DNA of 64,000 nucleotides from Akkermansia muciniphila (lineage in GTDB: Bacteria > Verrucomicrobiota > Verrucomicrobiia > Verrucomicrobiales > Akkermansiaceae): NCBI GenBank assembly GCA_947624785.1, contig CANQLV010000008.1:1-64000 (forward strand), written 5' to 3'. The notes beneath the pieces were generated by a model, which searched no databases, was not told the origin of the DNA, and saw nothing but the letters and a program-made list of their open reading frames with translations. Every line of letters starts with the position of its first letter. Within the stretch, counting starts at the first letter, position 1. Shown in pieces: positions 52,960 through 61,928 of this stretch. The position numbers were made by a program, and so were the translations under genes.

Positions 52960-55188
52960 ATGAATATTTCACATCTTCTTCTCTGCACCTCCCTGCTCGC
53001 CGCGCCCGTCTGCATGGCGCAGGATCTGACGGATCCCGAAACGGAAGCGCCTGCCGCCGCCAGCCAATTGCCGGCCCCCCTGGCGCAGAAAATAGCCGCA
53101 GGCGACTTTGCCGGGCTGCAAACGGAACTCCGCTCCTCCCTCCTGAAGGCTGGAGAACAAACCAAATCGGAACAAAAACTGCTTCAGGACAAGCAATACC
53201 GCCACCTGCTGGACATTCACGAGCTCCTGCGCGTCACGGGACCGGACAACGTAAATGCCGTTTTCTCCAAAAGCCCGCAGGACGCGGCCTTCATCAAGGC
53301 CTTTTTACAGGATCCCGCATGGATGGAACTCTACCTGGGCTCAGGCCTGATTCCGGAAAACTCCCCGGAGGGCCTTCAAATCCTTTCCGACATCTGGAAG
53401 GCGGACGGCAGGAGCGCGGACTTCCGGGACTACCATTCCCTCGCCACCGGACTCGCCTCCGTCTTTTCCACAGGCCCCATGGCGGGAAAACTGAAAACCA
53501 ACTCCGCCAACAGCAACCCGGTGCGCCGTTACCAGATCTTCAAGAAACTGCATCAGGAAAACAAGCTGCATCCCGGCTTCATCAAGCTGCGCCCGTGGGA
53601 AATGCGCTTCGTCGTGGGCCACACGTGGGACGACAAATCCTACGAATGGAGCAATGAACACGTCAACCTCCCCTGGCGGCGCTATACGGACGCCTGCTGG
53701 GCCGCCCCCTATACGGGCAGCAACTTCTTCGGCGACACCATCCAGGGGCCCCTCTTCTACGTTCCGTGGCGCGACGTCAACACCTCCGCGGAAAACACGC
53801 AGGTCATCGGCGGCGTCTGCGGCGGCCTCTCCTACTTCGGCACCATGGCCGCCCAGGCCCACGGCATTCCGGCCTACCCGGTAGGGCAGCCCGGTCACTG
53901 CGCCTACGCGGTGCGCGTGAAGCGCGGGGAATGGAAAGGCGGTTTCGGCGGCCCGGATGGCGGCATGCACAACCACATTTTCGGCGGCCAGGCCCCCACC
54001 TCCTACCTGCTGATGGAAAATGTCTTTGCGGACAACGCCAAGGCGGACCAGGCCTACCTGTGGGCCGCGCAGGCCCGCCTGGACGAAGCCGCCGGCAATA
54101 AGGACAAGGCTATCCAGGCCTGGGGGGAAGCGCTCAGGCAAACCCCGCTGCATCCGTTCTTCCGCACGGAGCTTCAGCGCCTGCTGATGGAAAAGGAAGG
54201 CATGCAGCCCATCGACTGGTACGTGTACGCGAAGGACGCCCTCTCCCATTACCGGGGCAACGGCTTTGCCGCGTTCGACATCCTGAAGGACGTGCAGAAC
54301 AAATTCCTGATGGACATCCCGTCCGAAGACCGGATCGCCTGGTTCCGGAACCTGCATGAAACCATCGCCACCACCCCCACCTCCTGGGCGGTCAAATTCC
54401 AGCCCGTGCTGGACTCCCAGTCCTCCTTCCTGGCCAATCCGCAGGAAAAGGCGGCCTATCTGGAAACGGTCCTCTCCACGCACCTGAAAACGGGGGACGG
54501 CACCAACTTCGGCCAGGCGCTGGAATGGGCCGTGAAAACCTTTGTGGAGAACGGCCAGGCGGACGTCTTCTCCAACGCCTTCGCCAAGGTAGCCCAGCAG
54601 ACGGGGGAAGCCGGGGCCTCCGGAAAAGCCCCCGATCCCAAGAAGCTGAAGGAAGCCTACGGCAAAGCCATCTATGCCACGGAAATGGCCCGCTCCATTC
54701 CGGCCTTCCAGACCCTGAGCAAGGCGGCGGCCTCCTTCTCTGACGCCGATACGTCCGCCAGCACGGTCAATGCCACGATCCCCCAGGGCTGGAAGCTGGT
54801 GCCCGCGGACGGCATGGTCAGGTGCTCCACCACCTGCCAGTGGGACAGCCCGTGGGACCACATCAACCTGCTGCGCCCGTGCGGCGGTTCCCAGCATACG
54901 GACAAGGAAGCGAACCCGAATGTCATCGTGGAACTGAAAAACGGCGTGGATCTGGCCGGGCTGGTGGTCACCAAGCGCAACGGCAATGAAGACCGGATGA
55001 AGAAGATGGAGGTCTCCACCTCCACGGACGGAGCCACCTGGTTCCCGCTGGCCGCCACGGAAAACATGCCCAAGGAATGGGTCATCACCGCTCCGGAAGG
55101 CACTAAAGCCAAGTGGCTCAAGGTGGAAGCCAAAAACGCCCAGCCGGAATTCATGCACCTGCGCCACATCCTCGTTTACGAAAAATAA
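52960..55188 (+). CDS. Large secreted protein with transglutaminase-like centre and C-terminal F5/8-type domain
   Basis: 742 residues from the ATG at 52960 (MNISHLLLCTSLLAAPVCMAQ is a signal peptide). The frame upstream to 52237 runs over mntP and is not used. The middle part has VIGGVCGGLSYFGTMAAQAHGIPAYPVG followed by GQPGHCAYAVR and GGPDGGMHNH. This Cys...GIPA...His...Asp order is that of transglutaminase-like proteases (Cys near 285, His near 312). Before and after lie helical TPR-like stretches (AYLWAAQARLDEAAGNKDKAIQAWGEAL). The last 140 residues (VIVELKNGVDLAGLVVTKR and FMHLRHILVYEK) look like a discoidin/F5-8 type C domain that binds sugars. The next secreted gene starts 26 bp later. 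The role in glycan or protein processing at the surface is inferred. Confidence 0.75.
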   Translation: MNISHLLLCTSLLAAPVCMAQDLTDPETEAPAAASQLPAPLAQKIAAGDFAGLQTELRSSLLKAGEQTKSEQKLLQDKQYRHLLDIHELLRVTGPDNVNAVFSKSPQDAAFIKAFLQDPAWMELYLGSGLIPENSPEGLQILSDIWKADGRSADFRDYHSLATGLASVFSTGPMAGKLKTNSANSNPVRRYQIFKKLHQENKLHPGFIKLRPWEMRFVVGHTWDDKSYEWSNEHVNLPWRRYTDACWAAPYTGSNFFGDTIQGPLFYVPWRDVNTSAENTQVIGGVCGGLSYFGTMAAQAHGIPAYPVGQPGHCAYAVRVKRGEWKGGFGGPDGGMHNHIFGGQAPTSYLLMENVFADNAKADQAYLWAAQARLDEAAGNKDKAIQAWGEALRQTPLHPFFRTELQRLLMEKEGMQPIDWYVYAKDALSHYRGNGFAAFDILKDVQNKFLMDIPSEDRIAWFRNLHETIATTPTSWAVKFQPVLDSQSSFLANPQEKAAYLETVLSTHLKTGDGTNFGQALEWAVKTFVENGQADVFSNAFAKVAQQTGEAGASGKAPDPKKLKEAYGKAIYATEMARSIPAFQTLSKAAASFSDADTSASTVNATIPQGWKLVPADGMVRCSTTCQWDSPWDHINLLRPCGGSQHTDKEANPNVIVELKNGVDLAGLVVTKRNGNEDRMKKMEVSTSTDGATWFPLAATENMPKEWVITAPEGTKAKWLKVEAKNAQPEFMHLRHILVYEK

Positions 55189-55214
55189 CCCCTGCACCCT
55201 TTTCCATTAACGCC

Positions 55215-56432
55215 ATGTTTCACCATCTCAACACCGTTCCCGGGCTGCTGGCCGCAGCCCTTCTCCTGTCTGCGCCCGTCCAGGCGGCCCTCCCGGCCTA
55301 CAGCGCCGTAAAGGACGAGGCCAAAACCGTCAACAAATACATGATCGTCGTGTGGGCCGGCACGGACTGGTCCCCCAAATCGCGCGAGGTCACCCGCGCC
55401 GTGGAGCACCTGGCCAAGGACTCCCCGGAACCCGTCCTCTGGTGCATCCAGGATGAACGGGAGGAAATGACGGAAGAGGAAAAGAAACTTCCCAAGCCCC
55501 CCGGTGAAATCTGGAACATCCCGGCCATCCAGGTGGTTTCCCCCGCCGGCGGCATGGTCTTCCTGTCCGAAGGCGTTTCCAGGGAAACGTTGCCCGCCGT
55601 CATGAAGCAGGCGCTGGAAGCCGTGAAACAGCAGGAAAAGGCCAATGCCCTGTGGGAAAAAGCCGCCGCCTCTTCCGGCGCGAACGCCGCTCTTCTCTAC
55701 GGGGAAGGCCTCCAGCAGCTTCCCCCGTACGCAGCCTCCTCCAGGAAGGACATTCTGGAAAAAATCAAGCAGGCGGACCCGGAAGACACCAAGGGGATGC
55801 ACTTCAAATACACCTTCAAGCACCTGCCTTATATTGAAAAAGTGCAGCGGATGGTGGAAGACTCCGGCAAAAACGGTGGTCAGAAAGACTACAAGGGCGC
55901 CCACGCCTATGTGGACAAGCAGCTGAAAATCCCCGGCATGACGCCCCTGCAGAAACAGCAGGTCATGGCCGCCAAATTCTGGCTCTACCGCAGCGAGGGG
56001 AAAAAGGACCAGGCGCTGAAAACCCTGACGGACATCGCCAAAATCTCCCCCAAGACTCTCATGGGAATAGGCGCCCAGAACTATTACCGCTACCTGACGG
56101 AACCCGTCACCCTGAAGGAACCGCACTTCACGGGCTACGACCTTCGTCCGGAGCTGACGCCCACCCGCGTCAACATCGGCAGCATGCTCAACGGCCCCGG
56201 CAACTACAAAATCACCTTCAAGATGAACAGCGGCGGCTGCAACATCCGCAATCCCCGCTTCATGAGGGGCAGCCGCGTGGTCAGCGAACTTCCCAGGGAC
56301 CAGCAGGACAAAAACGGGCGGGAATTCACCCTGCGCCTCTCCGGCTCGGAAAAGCCGGACCTGGTCTTCGACTGCCAGGGCCAGGGCTGGTTTGAGGCGG
56401 ACTGCGACATCATCGTGACCAAGGAATCATAA
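55215..56432 (+). CDS. Secreted thioredoxin-fold protein without redox cysteines
   Basis: 405 residues from the ATG at 55215, where a signal peptide begins (MFHHLNTVPGLLAAALLLSAPVQA). Residues about 35-145 look like a thioredoxin fold (YMIVVWAGTDWSPKSREVTRAVEHL, then IWNIPAIQVVSPAGGMVF with the cis-Pro position). The usual WCxxC site reads DWSPKS, so no disulphide chemistry is expected. A helical middle is followed by a C-terminal beta domain (GSMLNGPGNYKITFKMNSGGCNI ... WFEADCDIIVTKE). It probably forms an operon with the 742-residue secreted protein 26 bp upstream. A hairpin terminator follows. Confidence 0.75.
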   Translation: MFHHLNTVPGLLAAALLLSAPVQAALPAYSAVKDEAKTVNKYMIVVWAGTDWSPKSREVTRAVEHLAKDSPEPVLWCIQDEREEMTEEEKKLPKPPGEIWNIPAIQVVSPAGGMVFLSEGVSRETLPAVMKQALEAVKQQEKANALWEKAAASSGANAALLYGEGLQQLPPYAASSRKDILEKIKQADPEDTKGMHFKYTFKHLPYIEKVQRMVEDSGKNGGQKDYKGAHAYVDKQLKIPGMTPLQKQQVMAAKFWLYRSEGKKDQALKTLTDIAKISPKTLMGIGAQNYYRYLTEPVTLKEPHFTGYDLRPELTPTRVNIGSMLNGPGNYKITFKMNSGGCNIRNPRFMRGSRVVSELPRDQQDKNGREFTLRLSGSEKPDLVFDCQGQGWFEADCDIIVTKES

Positions 56433-56457
56433 TTTTTCCGTGTCCACCTCAATTTCT

Positions 56458-56493
56458 ACCGCAATGTATTGTAATAAATATATTGCGGTTTTT
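56458..56493 (+). terminator. Intrinsic terminator after the secreted-protein pair
   Basis: ACCGCAAT (56458-56465) pairs with ATTGCGGT (56482-56489) around an AT-rich loop that can pair further, followed by TTTTT. It lies 25 bp past the stop codon. Confidence 0.8.
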
Positions 56494-56558
56494 GTTTACC
56501 GGAGTAAGAAAAAAGGAGAAAGTTTGTTATAATGTATTTTTTCTAAAACAAGAAAATC

Positions 56559-57248
56559 ATGTCTTTTGCATTCATAATTAATAGTGAAGTTCTCTTTTAC
56601 AGAGAGGCTATAAAAAACTATGAAGTATATTTAAAATTATTAGAATCTCCAATAATTTATAATAAGGACGGAAATGAATTCGATTTAATCAATGACCAAC
56701 AATTACCATCCCTATTTATTGGCATAAAATCGGCAACATTATCTATAATTCTTTGGGCATTATCTATAGAATCAGCATTAAATTTTTGCCTAATTAATCT
56801 CAAAATCGACAAACATACTATTAAACAAAAGAGATATTTTGATAAAATTGATATACTTAATCAGCATTTAACTGATAAAATTGATGAACAATTAAAAAAC
56901 GATATTATCGATTTATTCAAAACAAGAAATTTTTTTGTTCATTATAAAGAACCTGTAGAATATTTTGGACAAACGCCAAAAATATTAAGCATTTTCTATG
57001 CCGGGAAAATGGTGAAACGATTTCATATTGTTAATAAATTTTTCAAAAAAATATCACCACTTATAAGTAATTCTTATAATCCTATGAGTGTATATTCAAG
57101 TGAGGTGGAATCTGAAGGAGATTATTTGGAAATTAATTTGTTAAATTTACATCAGAAAATTTGGTATGTATGTAAACATCCTTATTGGTATATAACTTGC
57201 CGCTTTCCTAATAAAATTAAATATTGGAAAATAAAACATAATTTTTGA
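56559..57248 (+). CDS. AT-rich orphan protein with an HEPN-like R-x4-H motif
   Basis: 229 residues, rich in Ile, Lys and Asn, far more AT-rich than the genes around it. The central part is helical: a hydrophobic helix with a Glu (SIESALNFCLI, Glu71), then IDLFKTRNFFVHYKEP, where Arg123-x4-His128 matches the R-x4-6-H site of HEPN ribonucleases. The last 60 residues are aromatic and basic (WYVCKHPYWYITCRF). No antitoxin-like partner gene is next to it. HEPN proteins act as toxins or anti-phage ribonucleases, and many others are non-catalytic, so the role is inferred. The low GC and isolated position suggest horizontal transfer. Confidence 0.65.
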   Translation: MSFAFIINSEVLFYREAIKNYEVYLKLLESPIIYNKDGNEFDLINDQQLPSLFIGIKSATLSIILWALSIESALNFCLINLKIDKHTIKQKRYFDKIDILNQHLTDKIDEQLKNDIIDLFKTRNFFVHYKEPVEYFGQTPKILSIFYAGKMVKRFHIVNKFFKKISPLISNSYNPMSVYSSEVESEGDYLEINLLNLHQKIWYVCKHPYWYITCRFPNKIKYWKIKHNF

Positions 57249-57493
57249 ATTCGCTCATCACTTTCATTTCTTACTTTTAGTACATATAGATAGTATATAA
57301 AGCACTAGAGATATATAAGAAATTTCAGGAAGAAGTGAATATTCCATCCCCCTATAAAAGCGAACAATAAGTGTTTCTTTCCCCTTTGCCGACAAATGAA
57401 TGCCATATCCCGGAAAAATTAAACGGTTCAAGGACTACGTCATGCCTTATAACCTTTACATGCCTCCAACAAAATTGACAGAAGAAATGCCTT

Positions 57494-58873
57494 TTAGTTA
57501 TTTCTGTTGCCTTCCTTCGCTTCCTCCGCGAGCTTGCGGCGGTATTCCATGCGCTCCCTGATGCGCAGCTCCAGCCCGTTCCCGGTGGGGGTATAGTAAA
57601 CACGGCCTTCCGGCAGGTAGGCCTGGGGAACGTAATGTTCCGGATAATCATGGGAATACAGGTATTCCAGCCTGGCGGCGTCCGCACCGCCGGCGGCGGC
57701 CAGCTTCTTGCGCGTGGGCGTCCGGAGGTGTTCCGGCACGGCAAGCGTCCTGCCATTCCTTACATCGTCCATGGCGGCGTTGATGCCCATATAGGCGGAA
57801 TTGCTCTTGGGGGCCGTCGCCAGGTACACGGTGGCGTGCGCCAGCGGGATGCGGGCCTCCGGCATGCCAACCATTTCCGCCGCGCGCGCCGCGTCCAGCG
57901 CCACGCGCAGGGCATTGGAGTCCGCCAGCCCCACGTCTTCCGACGCGGCGATAACCAGCCTTCTCCCGATGAAGCGGATGTCCTCCCCGGCTTCCAGCAT
58001 CATTCCCAGCCAGTACAGGGCGGCGTCAGGATCGGAGCCGCGCATGGATTTGATAAAGGCGGAAATCGTGTCGTAATGGGAGTCCCCCAGGCGGTCGTAC
58101 TTGATCGCCTTGCGCTGGATGGATTCCTCCGCCACGGAGAGGTCCACATGAATAACGCCGTCTTCCCCGGCTGGGGTGGAAAGAACGGCCACTTCCAGCG
58201 CCGTGATGGCCTTCCGGGCGTCTCCGTCCGCCTTGGCGGCCAGATGGTTCAGGGCTTCCTCCTCCATGTCCACGCGCTCCGCTCCCAGACCGCGTTCCGC
58301 GTCCGCCAGGGCGCGTTTCAGCAGAGCGGCCAGTTCTTCCTCCGGCACGGGCTCCAGCGGAAAGACCTGGGAACGGGACAGCAGGGGAGAGTTGATCGCA
58401 AAATAGGGGTTTTCCGTCGTCGCGCCGATGAACCTGACCGTTCCCTTTTCCAGATGAGGCAGCAGGACGTCCTGCTGCGCCTTGTTGAACCGGTGCAGCT
58501 CATCCACGAAGAGGACGGTTTTCCGCCCGTGCATGCTCATCCTCATCTGAGCCTGGGCGATTTTCTCCCGGATGTCCGCCACATTGGATTCCACGCCGTT
58601 GAGCATCATGAAATGGGCGTTCGTCGTCCGGGCGATCACGGCGGCCAGGGTGGTCTTTCCGCAGCCGGGAGGACCGTAGAAAATCAGGGAGGTGAACCTG
58701 TCCGTTTCAATCGCGCGCCTCAACAGTTTTCCCGGAGCCAGCAGGTGCTTCTGCCCGGCTACTTCATCCAGGGAGCGCGGACGCATGCGCGCGGCCAACG
58801 GCATGGCGGACGTATCCGCTCCGGGCTCGAAACCTTCCCGCGCCTCCGCTTCCTGTAAACTGAACAGATCCAT
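57494..58873 (-). CDS. rarA: Replication-associated recombination ATPase RarA (MgsA)
   Basis: 459 residues from the ATG at 58873. ATGs and a longer frame upstream are possible, but MDLFSLQEAE fits the family start. Conserved regions: MPLAARMRPRSLDEVAGQKHLL, Walker A (YGPPGCGKTTLA), Walker B (LFVDELHRFNKAQQDVLLPHLEKG) and sensor 1 (FIGATTENPYFAINSPLLSRSQVF). The C-terminal half has the RarA-specific segments GSDPDAALYWLGMMLEAGED and DYPEHYVPQAYLP. RarA works at stalled replication forks with SSB and RecA. Monocistronic. Confidence 0.94.
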   Translation of the reverse strand: MDLFSLQEAEAREGFEPGADTSAMPLAARMRPRSLDEVAGQKHLLAPGKLLRRAIETDRFTSLIFYGPPGCGKTTLAAVIARTTNAHFMMLNGVESNVADIREKIAQAQMRMSMHGRKTVLFVDELHRFNKAQQDVLLPHLEKGTVRFIGATTENPYFAINSPLLSRSQVFPLEPVPEEELAALLKRALADAERGLGAERVDMEEEALNHLAAKADGDARKAITALEVAVLSTPAGEDGVIHVDLSVAEESIQRKAIKYDRLGDSHYDTISAFIKSMRGSDPDAALYWLGMMLEAGEDIRFIGRRLVIAASEDVGLADSNALRVALDAARAAEMVGMPEARIPLAHATVYLATAPKSNSAYMGINAAMDDVRNGRTLAVPEHLRTPTRKKLAAAGGADAARLEYLYSHDYPEHYVPQAYLPEGRVYYTPTGNGLELRIRERMEYRRKLAEEAKEGNRNN

Positions 58874-59102
58874 TGGAGGCATTTTACCCGCTGGCAAGAC
58901 CGGAGAAAAGGCCAATCCCCGGAATCCGGCAAGTTTCACGGAGGGAACGGCGCCCCCTCCCCGCAGAAAGAGGAGGAAAAAGAGACGGAGAAGAAATTAT
59001 GCTCCCCGCCAAACGGCTACCACCACAGGAGCCGGGGCGATTCGGACTCACTCCGCAGGATGCCCTTCCCTGCGGCGTCCAGTGGGGCCGGCAAGCCCCG
59101 CT

Positions 59103-59498
59103 TCAGCCGGACACGGACCAGAAGGAGAGCATCAGAACCATGCAGGCAGGGGCAAGAACACTGAACAGAAGCCCCGTCACAGCCAGCATCCTGCGGTTCA
59201 CTTCCCAGTAACGAAGGGAGGCGATCAGCATCCAGATGGGGAGCACAATCATGTGGATGAGCGCCAGAAGCCCCCAGCCTGCCAGCGCCAGCACGAAGAG
59301 CCACGGTTCCGAACCGTCCGCATCATTGCTCGGCATGAACAAGCCGAAGATACGGTACACGAATAAAAAGGAGACGAATGCGGCAAAAGGTATCCATCCC
59401 CAGCGGGCTTCCTCCTTCCGGCGGGCCATGACCAGTTCAAGATAGGGATCATTAAACGCAGCTAGATGATTGGCAGAAGTACTTCTGAAGGGATTCAT
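59103..59498 (-). CDS. Small inner-membrane protein of unknown function
   Basis: 131 residues. A polar N-terminus (about 30 residues) is followed by three hydrophobic spans: IPFAAFVSFLFVYRIFGLFM, WLFVLALAGWGLLALIHMIVLPIW and MLAVTGLLFSVLAPACMVLML. I recognise no family. The ATG at 59498 starts a plausible N-terminus without a Shine-Dalgarno motif. It is flanked by non-coding DNA on both sides, downstream of the galE-like gene but beyond its terminator. Confidence 0.65.
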   Translation of the reverse strand: MNPFRSTSANHLAAFNDPYLELVMARRKEEARWGWIPFAAFVSFLFVYRIFGLFMPSNDADGSEPWLFVLALAGWGLLALIHMIVLPIWMLIASLRYWEVNRRMLAVTGLLFSVLAPACMVLMLSFWSVSG

Positions 59499-59795
59499 AT
59501 CGTTTTTGGTCTCTATTATTAACCCTTTCTCCTGTCAATGATATTCAATCACGGTACCCACCCTTCCTGTAAGAAATCTTTTTCTCTAACAAATACGAAA
59601 TATCAACTTCCGCCAATCATCTTATTGTAGCTGCAAAGCATTGCCCCATTCCAGGAAATCCGCTTCATTATGAATGAATTTTCATTCCTGCCGGATACTG
59701 TGCTTCTGTCATTCCCGCTATGGGAAAATGCCTTTTTGAATGATTCAATCTATGGCATCGGCGGAATTTGTCATACGTGAGCCATTCCGTGCATG
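59499..59795. other. Intergenic region, no gene seen
   Basis: About 300 bp, moderately AT-rich, between the small membrane protein and the terminator of the amino-sugar operon. No protein-like frame or RNA gene is visible. It presumably holds the promoter of the membrane-protein gene. Confidence 0.45.
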
Positions 59796-59832
59796 AAAAA
59801 AGACCGCCTCCGCCGCGGGAGCGGAGACAGTC
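59796..59832 (-). terminator. Terminator of the amino-sugar nucleotide operon
   Basis: On the minus strand a 12-bp stem (59821-59832 with 59802-59813, two G-U pairs) has a seven-base loop and is followed by TTTTTT (59801-59796). It lies 35 bp past the stop of the epimerase gene. Confidence 0.85.
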
Positions 59833-59866
59833 CATGAATGATGATAAATCCGGAGGTTCCGGAAAG

Positions 59867-60793
59867 TTACTTGCCCAGGATGCCCTTGAAGTACTCCAGC
59901 GTCGTCGCCAGGCCTTCCGGGAGGGTGTGTTTGGGCTGCCATCCGGCATTGCGGAGCTTGTCCGCACAGGCGCGGGAATGCTTCACGTCGCCGGCGCGTT
60001 CCGGGGCATGGAGCACCTTGGAGGAGGAACCTGCGGCCTTGATGATGTTGTCCGCCAGTTCCTCAATGGTGATCTGGCCGCCGTACCCGGCATTGAACAC
60101 GCCGGTGACTTCCGGATGCTCCGCCACGAAGGTAAGGGCCCCCACAATGTCCTTCACGTAAATGAAGTCGCGCGTCTGGGTGCCGTCGCCATACACGGTG
60201 ATGTCTTCCCCCTTGACGGCTTTTTCAATGAAGATGGGCACCGCGGCGGCATAGGCCCCCTTGGGGTCCTGCCGGGGGCCGAAGACGTTGAAGAAGCGCA
60301 CGGCGGCCGTATTGACCTTGCCTTCCGCCCGGAACATGTTGAGGTAGTATTCCCCGTCCAGCTTGGTGATGGCATAGGGGCTCTTGGGTTCCGGGTACAT
60401 GGTTTCCAGCTTGGGCACGGTGGGGTTGTCACCATAGATGGCGGCGGAAGACGCCAGCACGATTTTCCTGACTCCGGCGGCGGAAGCTTCCTCCAGCACG
60501 TTCAGAAGGCCGTTGACGTTGATGTCAATGCACTCGCTGATCTTGCTCATGGATTCCGGCACGGAGACAAGCGCGGCCATGTGGAAGATGTAGTCCACGC
60601 CCTGCACCGCCTGGCGCACCAGTTCGCGGTCGCAGATGGAGCCTTCAATGAAAGTGTGCTTGAGACCGTCCAGGTTCTTGAGGTAGCCCGTGCGCAGGTT
60701 GTCCAGCACGCGGATTTCCTCCGCCTTGTCCTGATAGTGTTCCACAATGTGGGAACCGATGAATCCGGCGCCGCCGGTTACGAGAATCTTCAT
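59867..60793 (-). CDS. NAD-dependent UDP-sugar 4-epimerase (GalE/Gne-like)
   Basis: 308 residues from the ATG at 60793. The NAD-binding motif is TGGAGFIGSHIVEHY at the N-terminus. The short-chain dehydrogenase catalytic pair is in SPYAITKLDGEYY (Tyr and Lys near 140-144) after LASSAAIYGDNP. FNVFGPRQDPKGAYAAAVPIFI and TRDFIYVKDIVGAL are typical of extended SDR epimerases such as UDP-GlcNAc/UDP-GalNAc 4-epimerases. It is the last gene of a three-gene operon after a NahK-like kinase (28-bp gap) and a nucleotidyltransferase. In that setting, interconversion of UDP-GalNAc and UDP-GlcNAc is the most likely reaction. Strict UDP-glucose specificity is possible. Confidence 0.85.
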   Translation of the reverse strand: MKILVTGGAGFIGSHIVEHYQDKAEEIRVLDNLRTGYLKNLDGLKHTFIEGSICDRELVRQAVQGVDYIFHMAALVSVPESMSKISECIDINVNGLLNVLEEASAAGVRKIVLASSAAIYGDNPTVPKLETMYPEPKSPYAITKLDGEYYLNMFRAEGKVNTAAVRFFNVFGPRQDPKGAYAAAVPIFIEKAVKGEDITVYGDGTQTRDFIYVKDIVGALTFVAEHPEVTGVFNAGYGGQITIEELADNIIKAAGSSSKVLHAPERAGDVKHSRACADKLRNAGWQPKHTLPEGLATTLEYFKGILGK

Positions 60794-60821
60794 GTATTTT
60801 TCCGATGTTGGTAGGTATTGG

Positions 60822-61916
60822 TTAGTAGCGGTCCACAACGGCCTTCATTTCATCCATCTGCGCCTCGATGGACTCCACCAGGGCCATCTGCGTGCGGCAG
60901 CGGTCCAGGTTGTGTTCCGGGCGGTGGATCTTGAAGTACACGTCTCCGGACAGGTAGTCCGTCAGGAAGCGGATGCCGCATTCCATCGTGAGCAGCTTGC
61001 CGGAGAACGGCAGCAAGCTCTTTTCCAGAGGCGTCAGGAAGCTCTTGGCGGAGCTCAGGTAACCCTGCACCAGCGCCTCGAACATGAACATGCGCATCGT
61101 GACCTTGGAGACGTCCTTTTCATCTTCCGCGGCGGGGGACGTGGCCGTGCGGATCATGTCCCCGAAGTCGTAAATGGCGGAACCGGGCATCGTGGTATCC
61201 AGGTCGATCACGCAGATGCCTTCCCCGGTCACGTCATCCAGCATCACGTTGTTCAGCTTGGTGTCGTTGTGCGTGCAGCGCAGGGGCAGTTCGCCGGATT
61301 TCAGGTAATCCACTACCAGATGGCAGTCCGCTTCACGGGCCAGGTACCAGTCTATCTCCTTCTGCACCTCCTTCACGCGGCCCAGGGGGTCGGACTGGAT
61401 GGCCTTTTTCAGAGCCTCCAGCCGGGAAGTGGTGTTGTGGAAATCGGGGATGGTTTCAAACAGGGGTTCTCCGGGCAGGTCCGCCGTGAGCTTCTGGAAC
61501 TCGCCGAAGGCGCGCGCCGCTTCCTGGCACTGCTTGGTGGTTTCAATCTGGTCATAGGTGCGTGCGCGTTCTATGAACGGGTACACGCGCCAGCAGTTGC
61601 CGTCCGCATCCAGGGCGTACGGCTTGCCGTCCACGGAGGGAACCAGCGTGAGGGTGCGGCGGTAGGCTTCCGGGCAGTCCTCCTCCTTCAGGCGCTTCAG
61701 GGCGTGGTCAGTCACGCGCTTCACGTTTTCCATCAGGGGGATGGGCTGCTTGAACACGTTATGGTTCACGCGCTGGAGGATGTAGCGGATGCGCTGGCCC
61801 GCCTGGTCCACCCAGATGCAGTAGGTGTCGTTGATATGGCCGCTGCCGTAGGAGTAACCGTGGACGAAGTCGCCCCGGAGATCGAACAGGGATGATACAG
61901 CCTTGAGATCGTGCAT
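60822..61916 (-). CDS. N-acetylhexosamine 1-kinase-like phosphotransferase (NahK-like)
   Basis: 364 residues of the aminoglycoside-phosphotransferase fold. The nucleotide-binding start FVHGYSYGSGHINDTYCIWV and QRVNHNVFKQPIPLMENVKRV match the NahK/LnpB group of bifidobacteria, which phosphorylates GlcNAc and GalNAc at C1. The catalytic loop is LRCTHNDTKLNNVMLDD (Asp near residue 217), and the metal-binding DLDTTMPGSAIYDFGD follows. It lies 12 bp after the nucleotidyltransferase gene and 28 bp before the epimerase gene. This order gives hexosamine, then hexosamine-1-P, then UDP-sugar, then 4-epimer. Specificity between GlcNAc and GalNAc is not visible. Confidence 0.87.
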   Translation of the reverse strand: MHDLKAVSSLFDLRGDFVHGYSYGSGHINDTYCIWVDQAGQRIRYILQRVNHNVFKQPIPLMENVKRVTDHALKRLKEEDCPEAYRRTLTLVPSVDGKPYALDADGNCWRVYPFIERARTYDQIETTKQCQEAARAFGEFQKLTADLPGEPLFETIPDFHNTTSRLEALKKAIQSDPLGRVKEVQKEIDWYLAREADCHLVVDYLKSGELPLRCTHNDTKLNNVMLDDVTGEGICVIDLDTTMPGSAIYDFGDMIRTATSPAAEDEKDVSKVTMRMFMFEALVQGYLSSAKSFLTPLEKSLLPFSGKLLTMECGIRFLTDYLSGDVYFKIHRPEHNLDRCRTQMALVESIEAQMDEMKAVVDRY

Positions 61917-61928
61917 GGGAAAAGAGGC

